Below are positions 34,445 through 43,626 of a stretch of 64,000 bases of DNA, piece after piece; within the stretch, counting starts at the first letter, position 1, and every line of letters starts with the position of its first letter. A model generated the notes under the pieces. It was not told the origin of the DNA and did not search any database. It worked only from the letters and a program-made list of their open reading frames with translations. The position numbers were made by a program, and so were the translations under genes. Source of the DNA: an uncultured Clostridium sp. (lineage in GTDB: Bacteria > Bacillota > Clostridia > Lachnospirales > Lachnospiraceae); assembly GCA_902496665.1 (NCBI GenBank), contig CABVBU010000005.1:1-64000 (forward strand). The letters run 5' to 3'.

Positions 34445-35110
34445 CTATTTTGCAAGATACTCACTGAAGATCTTCAAGAACTCCTTCGTATTCGCCGCCG
34501 CGTCATTCTTGAATACCGCGGAGCCCGCAACGATCACGTTGGCGCCTGCGTCGAGAACCTCTCTCACGTTCGCGGCGTTCACACCGCCGTCCACCTCGAT
34601 GTCTGTAGCGAGACCTGCCTCATTCAACATACCACGGAGCTTTTTGATCTTCTCCAAGGTATACGGGATAAACTTCTGTCCGCCGAATCCCGGATTTACG
34701 GACATGATAAGGAACATGTCGGCCTCTTTTAAGATACAGGAAAGCGTCTCCACCGGAGTTGCAGGGTTTAACGCAACGGCTGCCTTCGCTCCGGTCTCCT
34801 TGATCTGGTTGATGGTTCGGTCCAGGTGAAGACAGGCTTCCTGGTGGACACAGATGATATCCGCGCCGGCCTTTCTTACATCATTTACATATCTTCCCGG
34901 CTCTTCCACCATCATGTGGACATCAAACACGCGGTCTGTTGTCTTTCTGAGGGAAGAGATCACCGGCATGCCGAAGGAAATGCTCGGGACGAAGGCTCCG
35001 TCCATAACATCCAGGTGAATGTACTGCGCTCCGGCATCGGAAACAGTCTTTACGTCCTCACCAAGTTTTGAAAAATCTGCTGAAAGAATCGATGGCGCTA
35101 AAATATACAT
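34445..35110 (-). CDS. rpe: Ribulose-phosphate 3-epimerase
   Basis: A 221-residue TIM-barrel enzyme that interconverts ribulose 5-phosphate and xylulose 5-phosphate in the pentose phosphate pathway. Active-site segments are LAPSILSADFSKLG, HLDVMDGAFVPSISFG, FDVHMMVEEP, MSVNPGFGGQKFI and IEVDGGVN. It follows rsgA after four nucleotides, as in Bacillus. Confidence 0.97.
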   Translation of the reverse strand: MYILAPSILSADFSKLGEDVKTVSDAGAQYIHLDVMDGAFVPSISFGMPVISSLRKTTDRVFDVHMMVEEPGRYVNDVRKAGADIICVHQEACLHLDRTINQIKETGAKAAVALNPATPVETLSCILKEADMFLIMSVNPGFGGQKFIPYTLEKIKKLRGMLNEAGLATDIEVDGGVNAANVREVLDAGANVIVAGSAVFKNDAAANTKEFLKIFSEYLAK

Positions 35111-35114
35111 GGTC

Positions 35115-35993
35115 TCAATATCTCCTTTTACTTTTCAGTTCATCATAGATCAGCCGGTAATTCTCATACCGGGACTCTGCGATCTTTCCTGCTTTCACGG
35201 CATCCTTGACGCCGCACTCCCGTTCTCCCACATGGACGCAGCCTAAAAACCTGCATTCCGGCTCGTAAGCGTCAAATTCCGGGAAGAATGCTTTTAATTC
35301 CTCTGGCTTCATATTATCGACGAAGATCGAGCTGAAGCCTGGCGTATCCATCACGAAGGTCTCCTTCTCAACGAAGAACAGCTCGGAATGTCTCGTGGTG
35401 TGGCGTCCCCTGCGGATCTTCTCGCTGACAGCTCCCGTCTCCATCTCTGCCTCCGGCTGGATCCGGTTTGTCAGGGACGATTTGCCGACACCGGACGGAC
35501 CGGCAAGGGCTGTTGTCTTTCCTCTTAAGAGATCGTGGATCGCCTCGATCCCCTCTCCCTCCAGGGCACAGGATAGATGGACTTCATATCCTGCGCTCCG
35601 GTAGATCCCTGCAAGACGCTCGGCCTCGCCCTCTTTTCCAAGGTCTGTCTTGTTAAAGCAGATCACCACCGGCACATCCTGGGCCTCCATGGTGACCAGG
35701 AAACGGTCTAAAAGGTTTAAATTCGGCTCCGGGTCAGCCACAGCGAACACGATCATCGCCTGATCGATGTTCGCCACTGCCGGGCGGATCAGGGAGTTCA
35801 CTCTCGGGAGGATCTCCACGATATTTCCAAGATGTTCCTCCTCTGAGAGAATATCGAACTCCACATTGTCACCCACAAGGGGCTTGATCTTCCGGTTCCG
35901 GAACACTCCCTTTGCCTTACATTCGTATACTTTGGAAACACCGTCATGTACATAGTAGAATCCGGCAATTCCCTTTATGATCTTTCCTGTCAA
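35115..35993 (-). CDS. rsgA: Ribosome biogenesis GTPase RsgA
   Basis: A 292-residue circularly permuted GTPase that matures the 30S subunit. An N-terminal OB fold (VGDNVEFDILSEE) is followed by G4 (ICFNKTDLG), G1 (AGPSGVGKSSL) and G3 (MDTPGFSS). The C-terminal zinc knuckle is ECRFLGCVHVGERECGV. Its start overlaps the PASTA kinase stop by 4 nt. Confidence 0.96.
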   Translation of the reverse strand: MTGKIIKGIAGFYYVHDGVSKVYECKAKGVFRNRKIKPLVGDNVEFDILSEEEHLGNIVEILPRVNSLIRPAVANIDQAMIVFAVADPEPNLNLLDRFLVTMEAQDVPVVICFNKTDLGKEGEAERLAGIYRSAGYEVHLSCALEGEGIEAIHDLLRGKTTALAGPSGVGKSSLTNRIQPEAEMETGAVSEKIRRGRHTTRHSELFFVEKETFVMDTPGFSSIFVDNMKPEELKAFFPEFDAYEPECRFLGCVHVGERECGVKDAVKAGKIAESRYENYRLIYDELKSKRRY

Positions 35994-38158
35994 CCGTCAA
36001 CCTCCGTAAATGTCACATTGTAGGATGTCAGTACCACGTTATTCGTGAGATCCACGATCTCCACCTCACCAGTCTGCACGCCGTCCGCGCCGCGGATCTT
36101 GTCAAGCTTGATGTTTAACGTTGTGTCTGCACTGTAGGACTTCGGCTCCGCAAGCTTTGTGTAGGTCACTTTTCCGTTTACCGTCTGCTTCAACCGGATC
36201 AGGATCTGGATCTCAGAGGACGCTGCCCCCGGTCCGTAGGAGACCTGAAGCGGATAGCTTGCATCTAATGACGCGATAAACTGCTTCTTCGGAGCTTCCG
36301 GTCCAAGGCTTAAGGTGTAATCCACCGTATCCCCAGGCGCCACCTGGGTTCCTGCCTCCACGCCCTGGCTGATGACATGTCCGGCTGAGACCGTACTGTC
36401 GTACTCTTTTGTCACCTCACCTGCCACAAGTCCTGATGCGGAAAGGAGCGCTGCTGCCTCCGCGTCCGTCTTTCCGTAGAGATTCGGAACAGGGACAAAT
36501 TCCTCCTCCGGACCTGTGCTGACATATAAGATCACGGTACTTCCGAGAGCCACCTTGTCTTCCGGTTCATACCGGATGATCGTTCCGGAGGTGACGTCCT
36601 CGCTGGCTTCCTCCTGGACATCCGCCTTTAAGTTCTTTCCCTCCAGGAGACGTATCGCCGTCTCAAGTGTCATTCCGGAAAGACCGAGTTCTGAGATGTC
36701 CACCTTGTCAGAACCTGCACTGACGACAACTGTCACCTTGGAGAAGCGCGGAACTACCGTATCCACTTCCTCCTTCTGGGAGATGACCATGCCCTTTTCC
36801 ACTTCATCAGAGTTTTCCTGCTCCACCTGCATCGTGAGGTCAAGCCCCTGTAAGATCTTTTCAGCTTCCTCCTCCGAGTGGCCTACAAGATTCGGCATAT
36901 AAACTTCCTTCTGGCTGATGGTGGTCTCCGACGCAGCAGCGGTCTTTGCCTCCGTAGTTGCCTCCACGGAAGAAGTCTCCGTCGGATCCTCCGGCGTACT
37001 GCTTCTGAACAGACCGCCAAGCTTTAAAATAAATACGATGACAACTGCCACGACGATGACTGCTGCCGCCACGCCTAAACCTGTCAGTATCTTTTCAAGG
37101 CCTGTGGCTTCATCGTTCTCTTTCTTTTTCTGGTCTTTCTTTCCGTTTTCCGGCTGATCATACCGTTTTTCCAGATCATGCCTTTCCCTGCGCTCGCGGA
37201 TCTCCTTTACCGGTTTTGCTTCCCGGATCCGCTCCCCGCTTCTCGTCTTGATCAGGTTCAGCTCCTTTGGACTGATGACGATGGTGTCAGAACTGTGATC
37301 CTCCTCCTCAATCATGCCCACTGACGGGTCATCATCGTTTAAGAGCGCTCTTCTCAAATCACTGATCACAGCCGCCGCATTCGGGTAGCGGCGCTCCGGT
37401 CTCTTTTCCGTACATTTTAAGATAATTCTCGCGAGACTAGGGGATACATCCGGATTCAGGGTCCTCGGATCCGGCATCGGATCCTCCAGATGCGCCAATG
37501 CCACCGTCACCGTGTTGTCCCCCTCAAAAGGAACATGGCCGGTGACCATCTCGAACATGGTGATTCCTAAGGAATACAGGTCACTTCTCTCATCACTGTA
37601 TCCACCTCTCGCCTGTTCCGGGGAGATATAGTGGACAGACCCAACGACTGTCGCTGCATTCATAGTCTGGGAAGAAACAGCTCTCGCGATTCCGAAATCT
37701 GCTACCTTCACCTTTCCGTCCATAGAGATCAGCATGTTCTGGGGCTTAATGTCCCGGTGGATAATGTGCTGCTCATGGGCAGCCTCGATTCCAGAGGCAA
37801 CCTGGATTGCGATCCCGATGGCTTCCTTCACGTCCAAATGACCTTTTTTCGTGATATAGCTCTTCAAGGTGATTCCCTCTACGAGCTCCATAACGATAAA
37901 GTGGATATCTCCTTCATCCACAACATCGTAAATATTGACAATATTCGGGTGTGAAAGTCCAGCCGCGGCCTGGGCTTCCATTTTAAATTTGCTGACAAAG
38001 GTCGCGTCGGAGGTAAACTCCAATTTCAGAACCTTAATCGCGACAAGACGGTTTAATTTATGGCACTTCGCCTTATAGACCTCCGACATTCCACCGGAGC
38101 CGATCTTTTCCAGGATCTCATACCGGTCCTGCAGCATTGTTCCAGGATATAATATCAT
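35990..38158 (-). CDS. prkC: PASTA-domain serine/threonine protein kinase
   Basis: A 722-residue membrane kinase that senses cell-wall fragments. The cytoplasmic kinase domain covers residues 10-270 (GSGGMSEVYKAK, IHRDIKPQNML, VADFGIARA). A charged juxtamembrane region follows, then one membrane helix near 352-376. Outside are three PASTA repeats (about 415-485, 485-555 and 555-625) and a C-terminal beta-rich domain of about 90 residues. The partner phosphatase is encoded directly upstream with a 4-nt overlap, so phosphorylation and reversal are coordinated. Confidence 0.95.
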   Translation of the reverse strand: MILYPGTMLQDRYEILEKIGSGGMSEVYKAKCHKLNRLVAIKVLKLEFTSDATFVSKFKMEAQAAAGLSHPNIVNIYDVVDEGDIHFIVMELVEGITLKSYITKKGHLDVKEAIGIAIQVASGIEAAHEQHIIHRDIKPQNMLISMDGKVKVADFGIARAVSSQTMNAATVVGSVHYISPEQARGGYSDERSDLYSLGITMFEMVTGHVPFEGDNTVTVALAHLEDPMPDPRTLNPDVSPSLARIILKCTEKRPERRYPNAAAVISDLRRALLNDDDPSVGMIEEEDHSSDTIVISPKELNLIKTRSGERIREAKPVKEIRERRERHDLEKRYDQPENGKKDQKKKENDEATGLEKILTGLGVAAAVIVVAVVIVFILKLGGLFRSSTPEDPTETSSVEATTEAKTAAASETTISQKEVYMPNLVGHSEEEAEKILQGLDLTMQVEQENSDEVEKGMVISQKEEVDTVVPRFSKVTVVVSAGSDKVDISELGLSGMTLETAIRLLEGKNLKADVQEEASEDVTSGTIIRYEPEDKVALGSTVILYVSTGPEEEFVPVPNLYGKTDAEAAALLSASGLVAGEVTKEYDSTVSAGHVISQGVEAGTQVAPGDTVDYTLSLGPEAPKKQFIASLDASYPLQVSYGPGAASSEIQILIRLKQTVNGKVTYTKLAEPKSYSADTTLNIKLDKIRGADGVQTGEVEIVDLTNNVVLTSYNVTFTEVDG

Positions 38159-38895
38159 AGCTTCACCTCACTTATCTGAGGTTCTACAAGGACCACCGCA
38201 ATGTTGTCCTTTCCTCCGTTCCGGTTTGCCTCATCGATCAGGGCATCCGTCTTCTCCTTTAACGTATCAGTTGTCTTTAAGACACGGCTGATCTCGGCAT
38301 CGTCCACCATATTTGTCAAACCGTCCGAGCAGAGAAGAACGCAGTCGCACTCGAGAAGCGGCACCTCAAAGAAATCCGCTTCCACGCGCTTTCCGATCCC
38401 GACAGCGCGGGTGATAATATTCTTCTGGCTCCGGTAAGATTCACTGTCCCGTTCCATCTTGCCCCTTGCGACCATCTCCTCCACAAGGGAATGGTCCCGC
38501 GTGATCTGTGCCAGGCTGTCCCGTAAAAGGTAGAGTCTGCTGTCCCCAACGTTTGCCACATACATCATATCATCCTCGATGGTGGCGGCAACCAGGGTGG
38601 ATCCCATTCCCTCCCGGTCCGGATCCTCCTTAGACTCATCGAAGAGTCCAAGGTTCGTCTTCTCCAGGGCTTTTCTCAAGATCATCACAGGACTCGCAGG
38701 TTCAGAGCCTTCAATATATTCTTTCATATGTTCCACGACATACCGGGACGCGAAATCCCCGGCCCTATGTCCGCCCATTCCGTCCGCAACGATGAACAGG
38801 TTTGGAAGCGGCCCCACCGGCTGATCCGAGGCAAACAGGAAATCCTGGTTGGATCTTCTCACAAGGCCGGTATCTGTCTTCGCGTAAGAGATCAT
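38155..38895 (-). CDS. prpC: PP2C-type serine/threonine phosphatase
   Basis: A 246-residue metal-dependent phosphatase that reverses the action of the adjacent PASTA kinase. It carries the PP2C metal-binding motifs: TDTGLVRRSNQDF, VADGMGGHRAGDFAS, NVGDSRLYLL, CSDGLTNMVDD and GGKDNIAVVLV. It overlaps rlmN and the kinase gene by 4 nt each. Confidence 0.95.
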   Translation of the reverse strand: MISYAKTDTGLVRRSNQDFLFASDQPVGPLPNLFIVADGMGGHRAGDFASRYVVEHMKEYIEGSEPASPVMILRKALEKTNLGLFDESKEDPDREGMGSTLVAATIEDDMMYVANVGDSRLYLLRDSLAQITRDHSLVEEMVARGKMERDSESYRSQKNIITRAVGIGKRVEADFFEVPLLECDCVLLCSDGLTNMVDDAEISRVLKTTDTLKEKTDALIDEANRNGGKDNIAVVLVEPQISEVKL

Positions 38896-39938
38896 GACGG
38901 TTCCTCCTCACTCAGGTAACTCTTTCTAAGCTGTCCGCAGGCGCCGCCGATATCGCGGCCCATCTCCCGCCGGATCGTGACGTTGATTCCGTGTTTTTCA
39001 AGATAACCCTTGAACGCGTCAATGGCATCCCGGTTGGACTGCTTGAAGTCACGCTCCTTGATGGGATTTACCGGAATCAGGTTTACATGACCCTGCATGT
39101 CCTTCAAAAGGGCTGTCAGACGCTTTGCCTCGTCCAGGTTATCGTTGACGCCCTGGACAAGGCTGTACTCGAAGGTCAGGCGTCTTCCTGTCTTTTTATA
39201 ATATTCCTTACATGCAGGAAGCACCTCCGATAAGGAGTAGCTGTTGGCGATGGGCATCAGTGTCTTTCTCGTCTCATCGTCCGGCGCGTGAAGTGAAAGT
39301 GCCAGGGTAATGGAAAGACCTTCATCCGCAAGCTTCAGGATCTTCGGAACGATTCCACAGGTGGATACTGTGATGTTTCTCTGACTGATATTCAAACCAT
39401 TCTCGTCCGAGAGAAGGCGGATGAACCGGATCAGGTTGTCGTAGTTATCCATCGGCTCCCCACTTCCCATAACGACCACATTGGAGACGCGCTCCCCTGT
39501 GGATCTCTGGATCCGGTAGATCTGATCCAGCATCTCCGACGGGCGCAGGTTTCTCGTGAGTCCGTCCAGGGTGGACGCGCAGAACCGGCAGCCCATGCGG
39601 CAGCCCACCTGGGAGGAAATACATACAGAGTTTCCATGATGGTATTTCATCAGGACACTCTCGATCACGTTTCCGTCATCAAGGCCGAACAGGTATTTTC
39701 TCGTCCCATCGATCCCGGATTCCAGCATCTTCACAGTCTTAAGCGAGGTATATGTACCGTTTTCCGCAAGCTTTTCCTTAAACGCCTTCGGCAAGTTCGT
39801 ACATTCATCTAAAGACGCGGCAAGTTTTTCATGCATCCACTGGTATAACTGTTTCGCGCGGAACGGCTTCTCACCAAGTTCCTTCACGAACTCCGTCAGC
39901 TCCTCCAGTGTCATTGATTTCAGGTCTTTCTTTTCCAT
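38892..39938 (-). CDS. rlmN: Dual-specificity 23S rRNA/tRNA m2A methyltransferase RlmN
   Basis: A 348-residue radical-SAM enzyme that methylates C2 of A2503 in 23S rRNA and A37 in some tRNAs. The cluster motif is CRMGCRFCAS. VVMGSGEPMDNYDN and STCGIVPKI follow, and the C-terminal catalytic Cys lies in GACGQLR. Length matches the family. It follows rsmB after 99 nt and overlaps the phosphatase gene. Confidence 0.97.
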   Translation of the reverse strand: MEKKDLKSMTLEELTEFVKELGEKPFRAKQLYQWMHEKLAASLDECTNLPKAFKEKLAENGTYTSLKTVKMLESGIDGTRKYLFGLDDGNVIESVLMKYHHGNSVCISSQVGCRMGCRFCASTLDGLTRNLRPSEMLDQIYRIQRSTGERVSNVVVMGSGEPMDNYDNLIRFIRLLSDENGLNISQRNITVSTCGIVPKILKLADEGLSITLALSLHAPDDETRKTLMPIANSYSLSEVLPACKEYYKKTGRRLTFEYSLVQGVNDNLDEAKRLTALLKDMQGHVNLIPVNPIKERDFKQSNRDAIDAFKGYLEKHGINVTIRREMGRDIGGACGQLRKSYLSEEEPS

Positions 39939-40037
39939 TCTCTATTCTCCAAAGCATTGGTTCTGCTGCATCCACAGATATTCATTCATGGACACATCCG
40001 CAGGTTAATATATCTGCAGATCTGGAACCTTGCAGTA

Positions 40038-41369
40038 TTATTTCTTCTTTCTGAATGCCGATATAAAGAAACCATCGCAGGGATGGATTCCCGGAAGAAG
40101 TTGGATCATATTCCTGTCGCAGGAACTCTTAAGCGCCTCCGGCAGGAGATCCGCGATCATCTTCTTTTCAAACGGCAGGTTCTTCTCGATCCACTCCGCA
40201 TTTTCTTTATTCTCTTCCCCCGTGATCGTGCAGGTGCTGTAAACAAGCGTTCCGCCCGGTTTCACATACTGGGCCACCACAGAGAGGATCTCTCGCTGAA
40301 ATTTCGCGAGATCCTTAATTTCCTGTCTCGTCATCCTCTCCTTGATATCCGGCTTCTTTCCGATAATTCCAAGACCGGAACATGGAAGATCCGCCAGGAC
40401 CACATCGGCCTGTTCCACCATGGATGGATCCAGGACTGTGGCATCCCAGACATTCGTGCGGATATTCTGGAAACCGCAGCGCATGATGTTCTCCTCGATA
40501 AGGTCCGTCTTCCTTTCACTCACATCTCTCGCTTCGACCATGCCGGTTCCCTTTAAAAGGTCCGCCGCGTGTATGGCTTTTCCACCCGGAGCGCTGCATA
40601 CGTCAAGGACAAAATCTCCCGAGTCGATGGACGCCATCTGGGCTGCCAGGGAGGAACTTGGATCCTGTACTGTGATTTTTCCCTCTGCGAAGGCATTTAC
40701 ACGGTCTAAGTAATCGAAGCCGCGTATCGAAGCGATTCCCGGAAATACATCCGATTTCTCCACTGTGATATTCTGGTCTTCCATCTCCCTTATAGTCTCC
40801 GACGCCGGTGCAATGCTCTCATTAAACCGCACAGTCAACGGACGCTCCTCTAAAAACGATGCCGCAATAGTCTCGGCGGTCTCTTTTCCATACATCTCCT
40901 CCCACATGGATAACATCCACTGGGGGATCGAATAGCGCTCCGAGACGTCTTTCCAGGTGAGTTTTTCTTTTTCCCTGGAGATTGTCCGCAGGACTCCATT
41001 TACAAATCCGGAAAGCCCCTGGAATTTTCTCTTTTTCGCAAGCTTTACCGCCTCATTGCAGACGGCAGAATCCGGTACGCGCTCCATATAGAGGATCTGG
41101 TAGACAGACATCCTTAAGATCTCCCGGATCACCGGCTTCATTTTCGCGGTTTTCACCTTCGAGAAGCGATCAATCACCGCGTCGATCTGGATCCGGTACT
41201 CCAGCGTTCCCTCCACGCATCTTGTGATGAACGCCCGGTCCTGGCGCTCCAGAAACAGGTACTTTTCCAGTGCCTGTTTTAAAACGATGTGGCTTAAATT
41301 ATGATTTTCAAGGACTTCCAGGAGGACGTCAAGGACGACCTCCCGGATATTTGTCGTATTATCTGTCAC
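40038..41369 (-). CDS. rsmB: 16S rRNA m5C967 methyltransferase RsmB
   Basis: A 443-residue enzyme with an N-terminal NusB-like RNA-binding domain (residues 1-140) and a SAM-dependent domain. FVLDVCSAPGGKAIHAADLL is the SAM pocket; the two catalytic cysteines lie in LADLPCSGLG and VYSTCTI. The start is GTG 41369 (VTDNTTNIREVV), with GGAGG 11 nt upstream inside the end of the protease gene; 30 more codons are open upstream but are the protease in another frame. Confidence 0.93.
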   Translation of the reverse strand: MTDNTTNIREVVLDVLLEVLENHNLSHIVLKQALEKYLFLERQDRAFITRCVEGTLEYRIQIDAVIDRFSKVKTAKMKPVIREILRMSVYQILYMERVPDSAVCNEAVKLAKKRKFQGLSGFVNGVLRTISREKEKLTWKDVSERYSIPQWMLSMWEEMYGKETAETIAASFLEERPLTVRFNESIAPASETIREMEDQNITVEKSDVFPGIASIRGFDYLDRVNAFAEGKITVQDPSSSLAAQMASIDSGDFVLDVCSAPGGKAIHAADLLKGTGMVEARDVSERKTDLIEENIMRCGFQNIRTNVWDATVLDPSMVEQADVVLADLPCSGLGIIGKKPDIKERMTRQEIKDLAKFQREILSVVAQYVKPGGTLVYSTCTITGEENKENAEWIEKNLPFEKKMIADLLPEALKSSCDRNMIQLLPGIHPCDGFFISAFRKKK

Positions 41370-42090
41370 GTCTGTTTCTTCCTCCAAAGAGAATAATGAG
41401 ACGGAGAAGCTGTAAGATCGAGGTCGCCGCCGCTGCCACATAGGTGAGGGCTGCCGCATTCAGTACCTTCCTCGTTCCATTTACTTCCTCTCCGGCGAGA
41501 ATGCCCTGGGCATCCAGGAGTCTTACTGCACGGGCAGAGGCATTGTACTCCACCGGAAGTGTCACAAGCTGGAACAACACCGCTAAAGAAAACATTAAGA
41601 TTCCGATCTCCACAAGTGGGGAACCAAGTCCGCCGAACACAAGTCCCAGGAGGATCAACGGCCAGGAAAGCTTAGAGCCGAAGTTTGCCGCCGGAACCAG
41701 GGCGCTTCTGAATCTCAAAGGTGCGTATCCCTCATTGTCCTGCATCGCGTGTCCGCACTCATGGGCGGCAACACCGATAGCTGCCACAGAGGTTGCCCCG
41801 TATACGGACTGGGACAGGTTTACAGTTTTCGTCCGTGGATCATAGTGGTCCGTGAGCTCCCCGGCGATCTGCTGGACTGTCACGTCGTAGATTCCCTGGG
41901 CATTTAAGAGACGTCTCGCCGCCTCAGCTCCTGTCATTCCTGTCATGCTGCGGACTCTTGAATATCTGGAGAACGTGGAATTTACACGTCCCTGGGCCCA
42001 CAAAGAAAGAGCCACACCGATCAATACAAGGATAATCGTCGGATCAAGGCCATATCCGTAGCCATAACCGTAACCATACATTCCGTACAT
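41359..42090 (-). CDS. YugP-type zinc metallopeptidase, membrane-bound
   Basis: A 243-residue membrane protein with a zincin motif HECGHAMQ near residue 112 and at least four hydrophobic segments. The N-terminus MYGMYGYGYGYGYG is a Tyr-Gly repeat encoded by five TAYGGN-type hexamers, followed by the first membrane helix. The start is ATG 42090, with AGGAG 8 nt upstream; ATG 42096 is too close to it. The family (Bacillus YugP) has no established substrate. It overlaps rsmB by 11 nt in the def-fmt-yugP-rsmB order common in Clostridia. Confidence 0.9.
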   Translation of the reverse strand: MYGMYGYGYGYGYGLDPTIILVLIGVALSLWAQGRVNSTFSRYSRVRSMTGMTGAEAARRLLNAQGIYDVTVQQIAGELTDHYDPRTKTVNLSQSVYGATSVAAIGVAAHECGHAMQDNEGYAPLRFRSALVPAANFGSKLSWPLILLGLVFGGLGSPLVEIGILMFSLAVLFQLVTLPVEYNASARAVRLLDAQGILAGEEVNGTRKVLNAAALTYVAAAATSILQLLRLIILFGGRNRRDR

Positions 42091-42184
42091 AAACATCTCT
42101 CCTTTCGATGTTGCTTCTGCTGCCCCTGACCTCTGCCTTTTCAAGCGGAATAATCAGGAACGTCCGCGATATGGTCCGCGGACT

Positions 42185-43111
42185 TTACTCGCAGAAACTT
42201 CCGTCTTCCATCTGGAAGCCGCGTAAGAAGGAAGCTGTATCCATCCGCTTCTTTCCCTCAAGCTGAAGTTCCTTTACGTCAAGGACACCGTCACCGGTCT
42301 CCACAAAAAGCTGATTTTTTGTCACATGGATCTTTCCAGGAGTTCTCTCCCCCGGAAGCTCGGCAACATCCGCCGCCCAGATCTTCATGGTCTTTCCCGC
42401 GTAGGACGTATAGGCACTCGGCCACGGGTTCAAGCCGCGGACAAGACGCTCGATGGACGCCGCGTCCTTTGTCCAGTCAATATGTCCCATCTCCTTTGTG
42501 AGCATCTTCGCGTAGGAAGTCTGGGATTCTCCCTGGGGAGTTCTCGTGATCGTGCCGTCCTCCAGTCCTTTTAATGTAGATAAGATCATGGCTCCGCCGA
42601 GGGCAGAGAGCTTATCAAACAGGCTTCCGCCGGTCTCTTTCTCGTCAAGCGGGATTACCTTCTGTTCCAGCATATCGCCGGTATCAAGGCCTACATCCAT
42701 CATCATGGTCGTCACGCCGCTCTCCTTCTCGCCGTCGATGACCGCCCACTGGATCGGGGCAGCTCCGCGGTACTTCGGAAGCAGGGACGCATGGACATTC
42801 ACACAGCCGTATTTCGGAAGATCAAGAATCGCTTTCGGAAGGAGCTGTCCGAAAGCAACGACAACGATTACATCCGGTGCCATGACCTTTAAAAGATCCA
42901 CAAATTCCGAATCCCGTACCTTCACCGGCTGGTAGACCGGGATCTTATACTCCAGCGCCTTCTCCTTTACCGGAGTCATGAGGACAGATTTTCCGCGTCC
43001 TTTCGGCTTATCCGGCTGCGTCACCGCAGCGATCACTTCATGTCCGCCCTCCACGAGAGCAGTCAACGTCGGAACTGCGAAGTCCGGCGTTCCCATAAAT
43101 ACGATACGCAT
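42185..43111 (-). CDS. fmt: Methionyl-tRNA formyltransferase
   Basis: A 308-residue enzyme that formylates initiator Met-tRNA. The N-terminal domain shows VFMGTPDFAVPTL, then NVHASLLPKYRGAAPIQWAVI and DTGDMLEQK. The C-terminal OB domain follows. It lies one nucleotide after def, which encodes the enzyme removing the same formyl group. Confidence 0.97.
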   Translation of the reverse strand: MRIVFMGTPDFAVPTLTALVEGGHEVIAAVTQPDKPKGRGKSVLMTPVKEKALEYKIPVYQPVKVRDSEFVDLLKVMAPDVIVVVAFGQLLPKAILDLPKYGCVNVHASLLPKYRGAAPIQWAVIDGEKESGVTTMMMDVGLDTGDMLEQKVIPLDEKETGGSLFDKLSALGGAMILSTLKGLEDGTITRTPQGESQTSYAKMLTKEMGHIDWTKDAASIERLVRGLNPWPSAYTSYAGKTMKIWAADVAELPGERTPGKIHVTKNQLFVETGDGVLDVKELQLEGKKRMDTASFLRGFQMEDGSFCE

Positions 43112-43112
43112 A

Positions 43113-43589
43113 TTATTCCTCTTCCTCTCCGACTGTATCCTGAAGCTCGCCTTCTACAAGGTCCACATAGAGCTTTCCATCCAGATGGTCACACTCGTGG
43201 AGAATGCATCTTGCGAGAAGTCCGTCCGCCTCGATCTCAAACTCTTCCATATTTTCGTTGAGTGCCTTCGCCTTTACATGCTCTGCTCGGGTCACCTGGC
43301 CGCATTTTCCCGGAACACTTAAGCAGCCTTCCTGACCTGTCTGGCTTCCGCTGGTCTCAAGGATCTGCGGGTTGATCAGCACATACTGGTTTCCGTCGTC
43401 CACATCGATGACCACGATGCGCTTGCGCACGCCTACCTGCGGTGCCGCAAGGCCGCAGCCGTTATTTTCATACATTGTCTCGAACATATCTTCAATGAGT
43501 TCGATGGTCCTCTCATTCATTTCCTTTACCGGCTTACACTCTTTTGTAAGGATCTCATCTCCGATGGTTCTGATCTGTCTGATTGCCAT
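43113..43589 (-). CDS. def: Peptide deformylase
   Basis: A 158-residue metalloenzyme that removes the formyl group from new proteins. All three motifs are present: GCGLAAPQVG, EGCLSVPG and HECDHLDG. The length fits a short bacterial deformylase. Confidence 0.97.
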   Translation of the reverse strand: MAIRQIRTIGDEILTKECKPVKEMNERTIELIEDMFETMYENNGCGLAAPQVGVRKRIVVIDVDDGNQYVLINPQILETSGSQTGQEGCLSVPGKCGQVTRAEHVKAKALNENMEEFEIEADGLLARCILHECDHLDGKLYVDLVEGELQDTVGEEEE

Positions 43590-43626
43590 TTTATTTTATT
43601 TCCTCTCAATTTTTTATCGTAAATTA

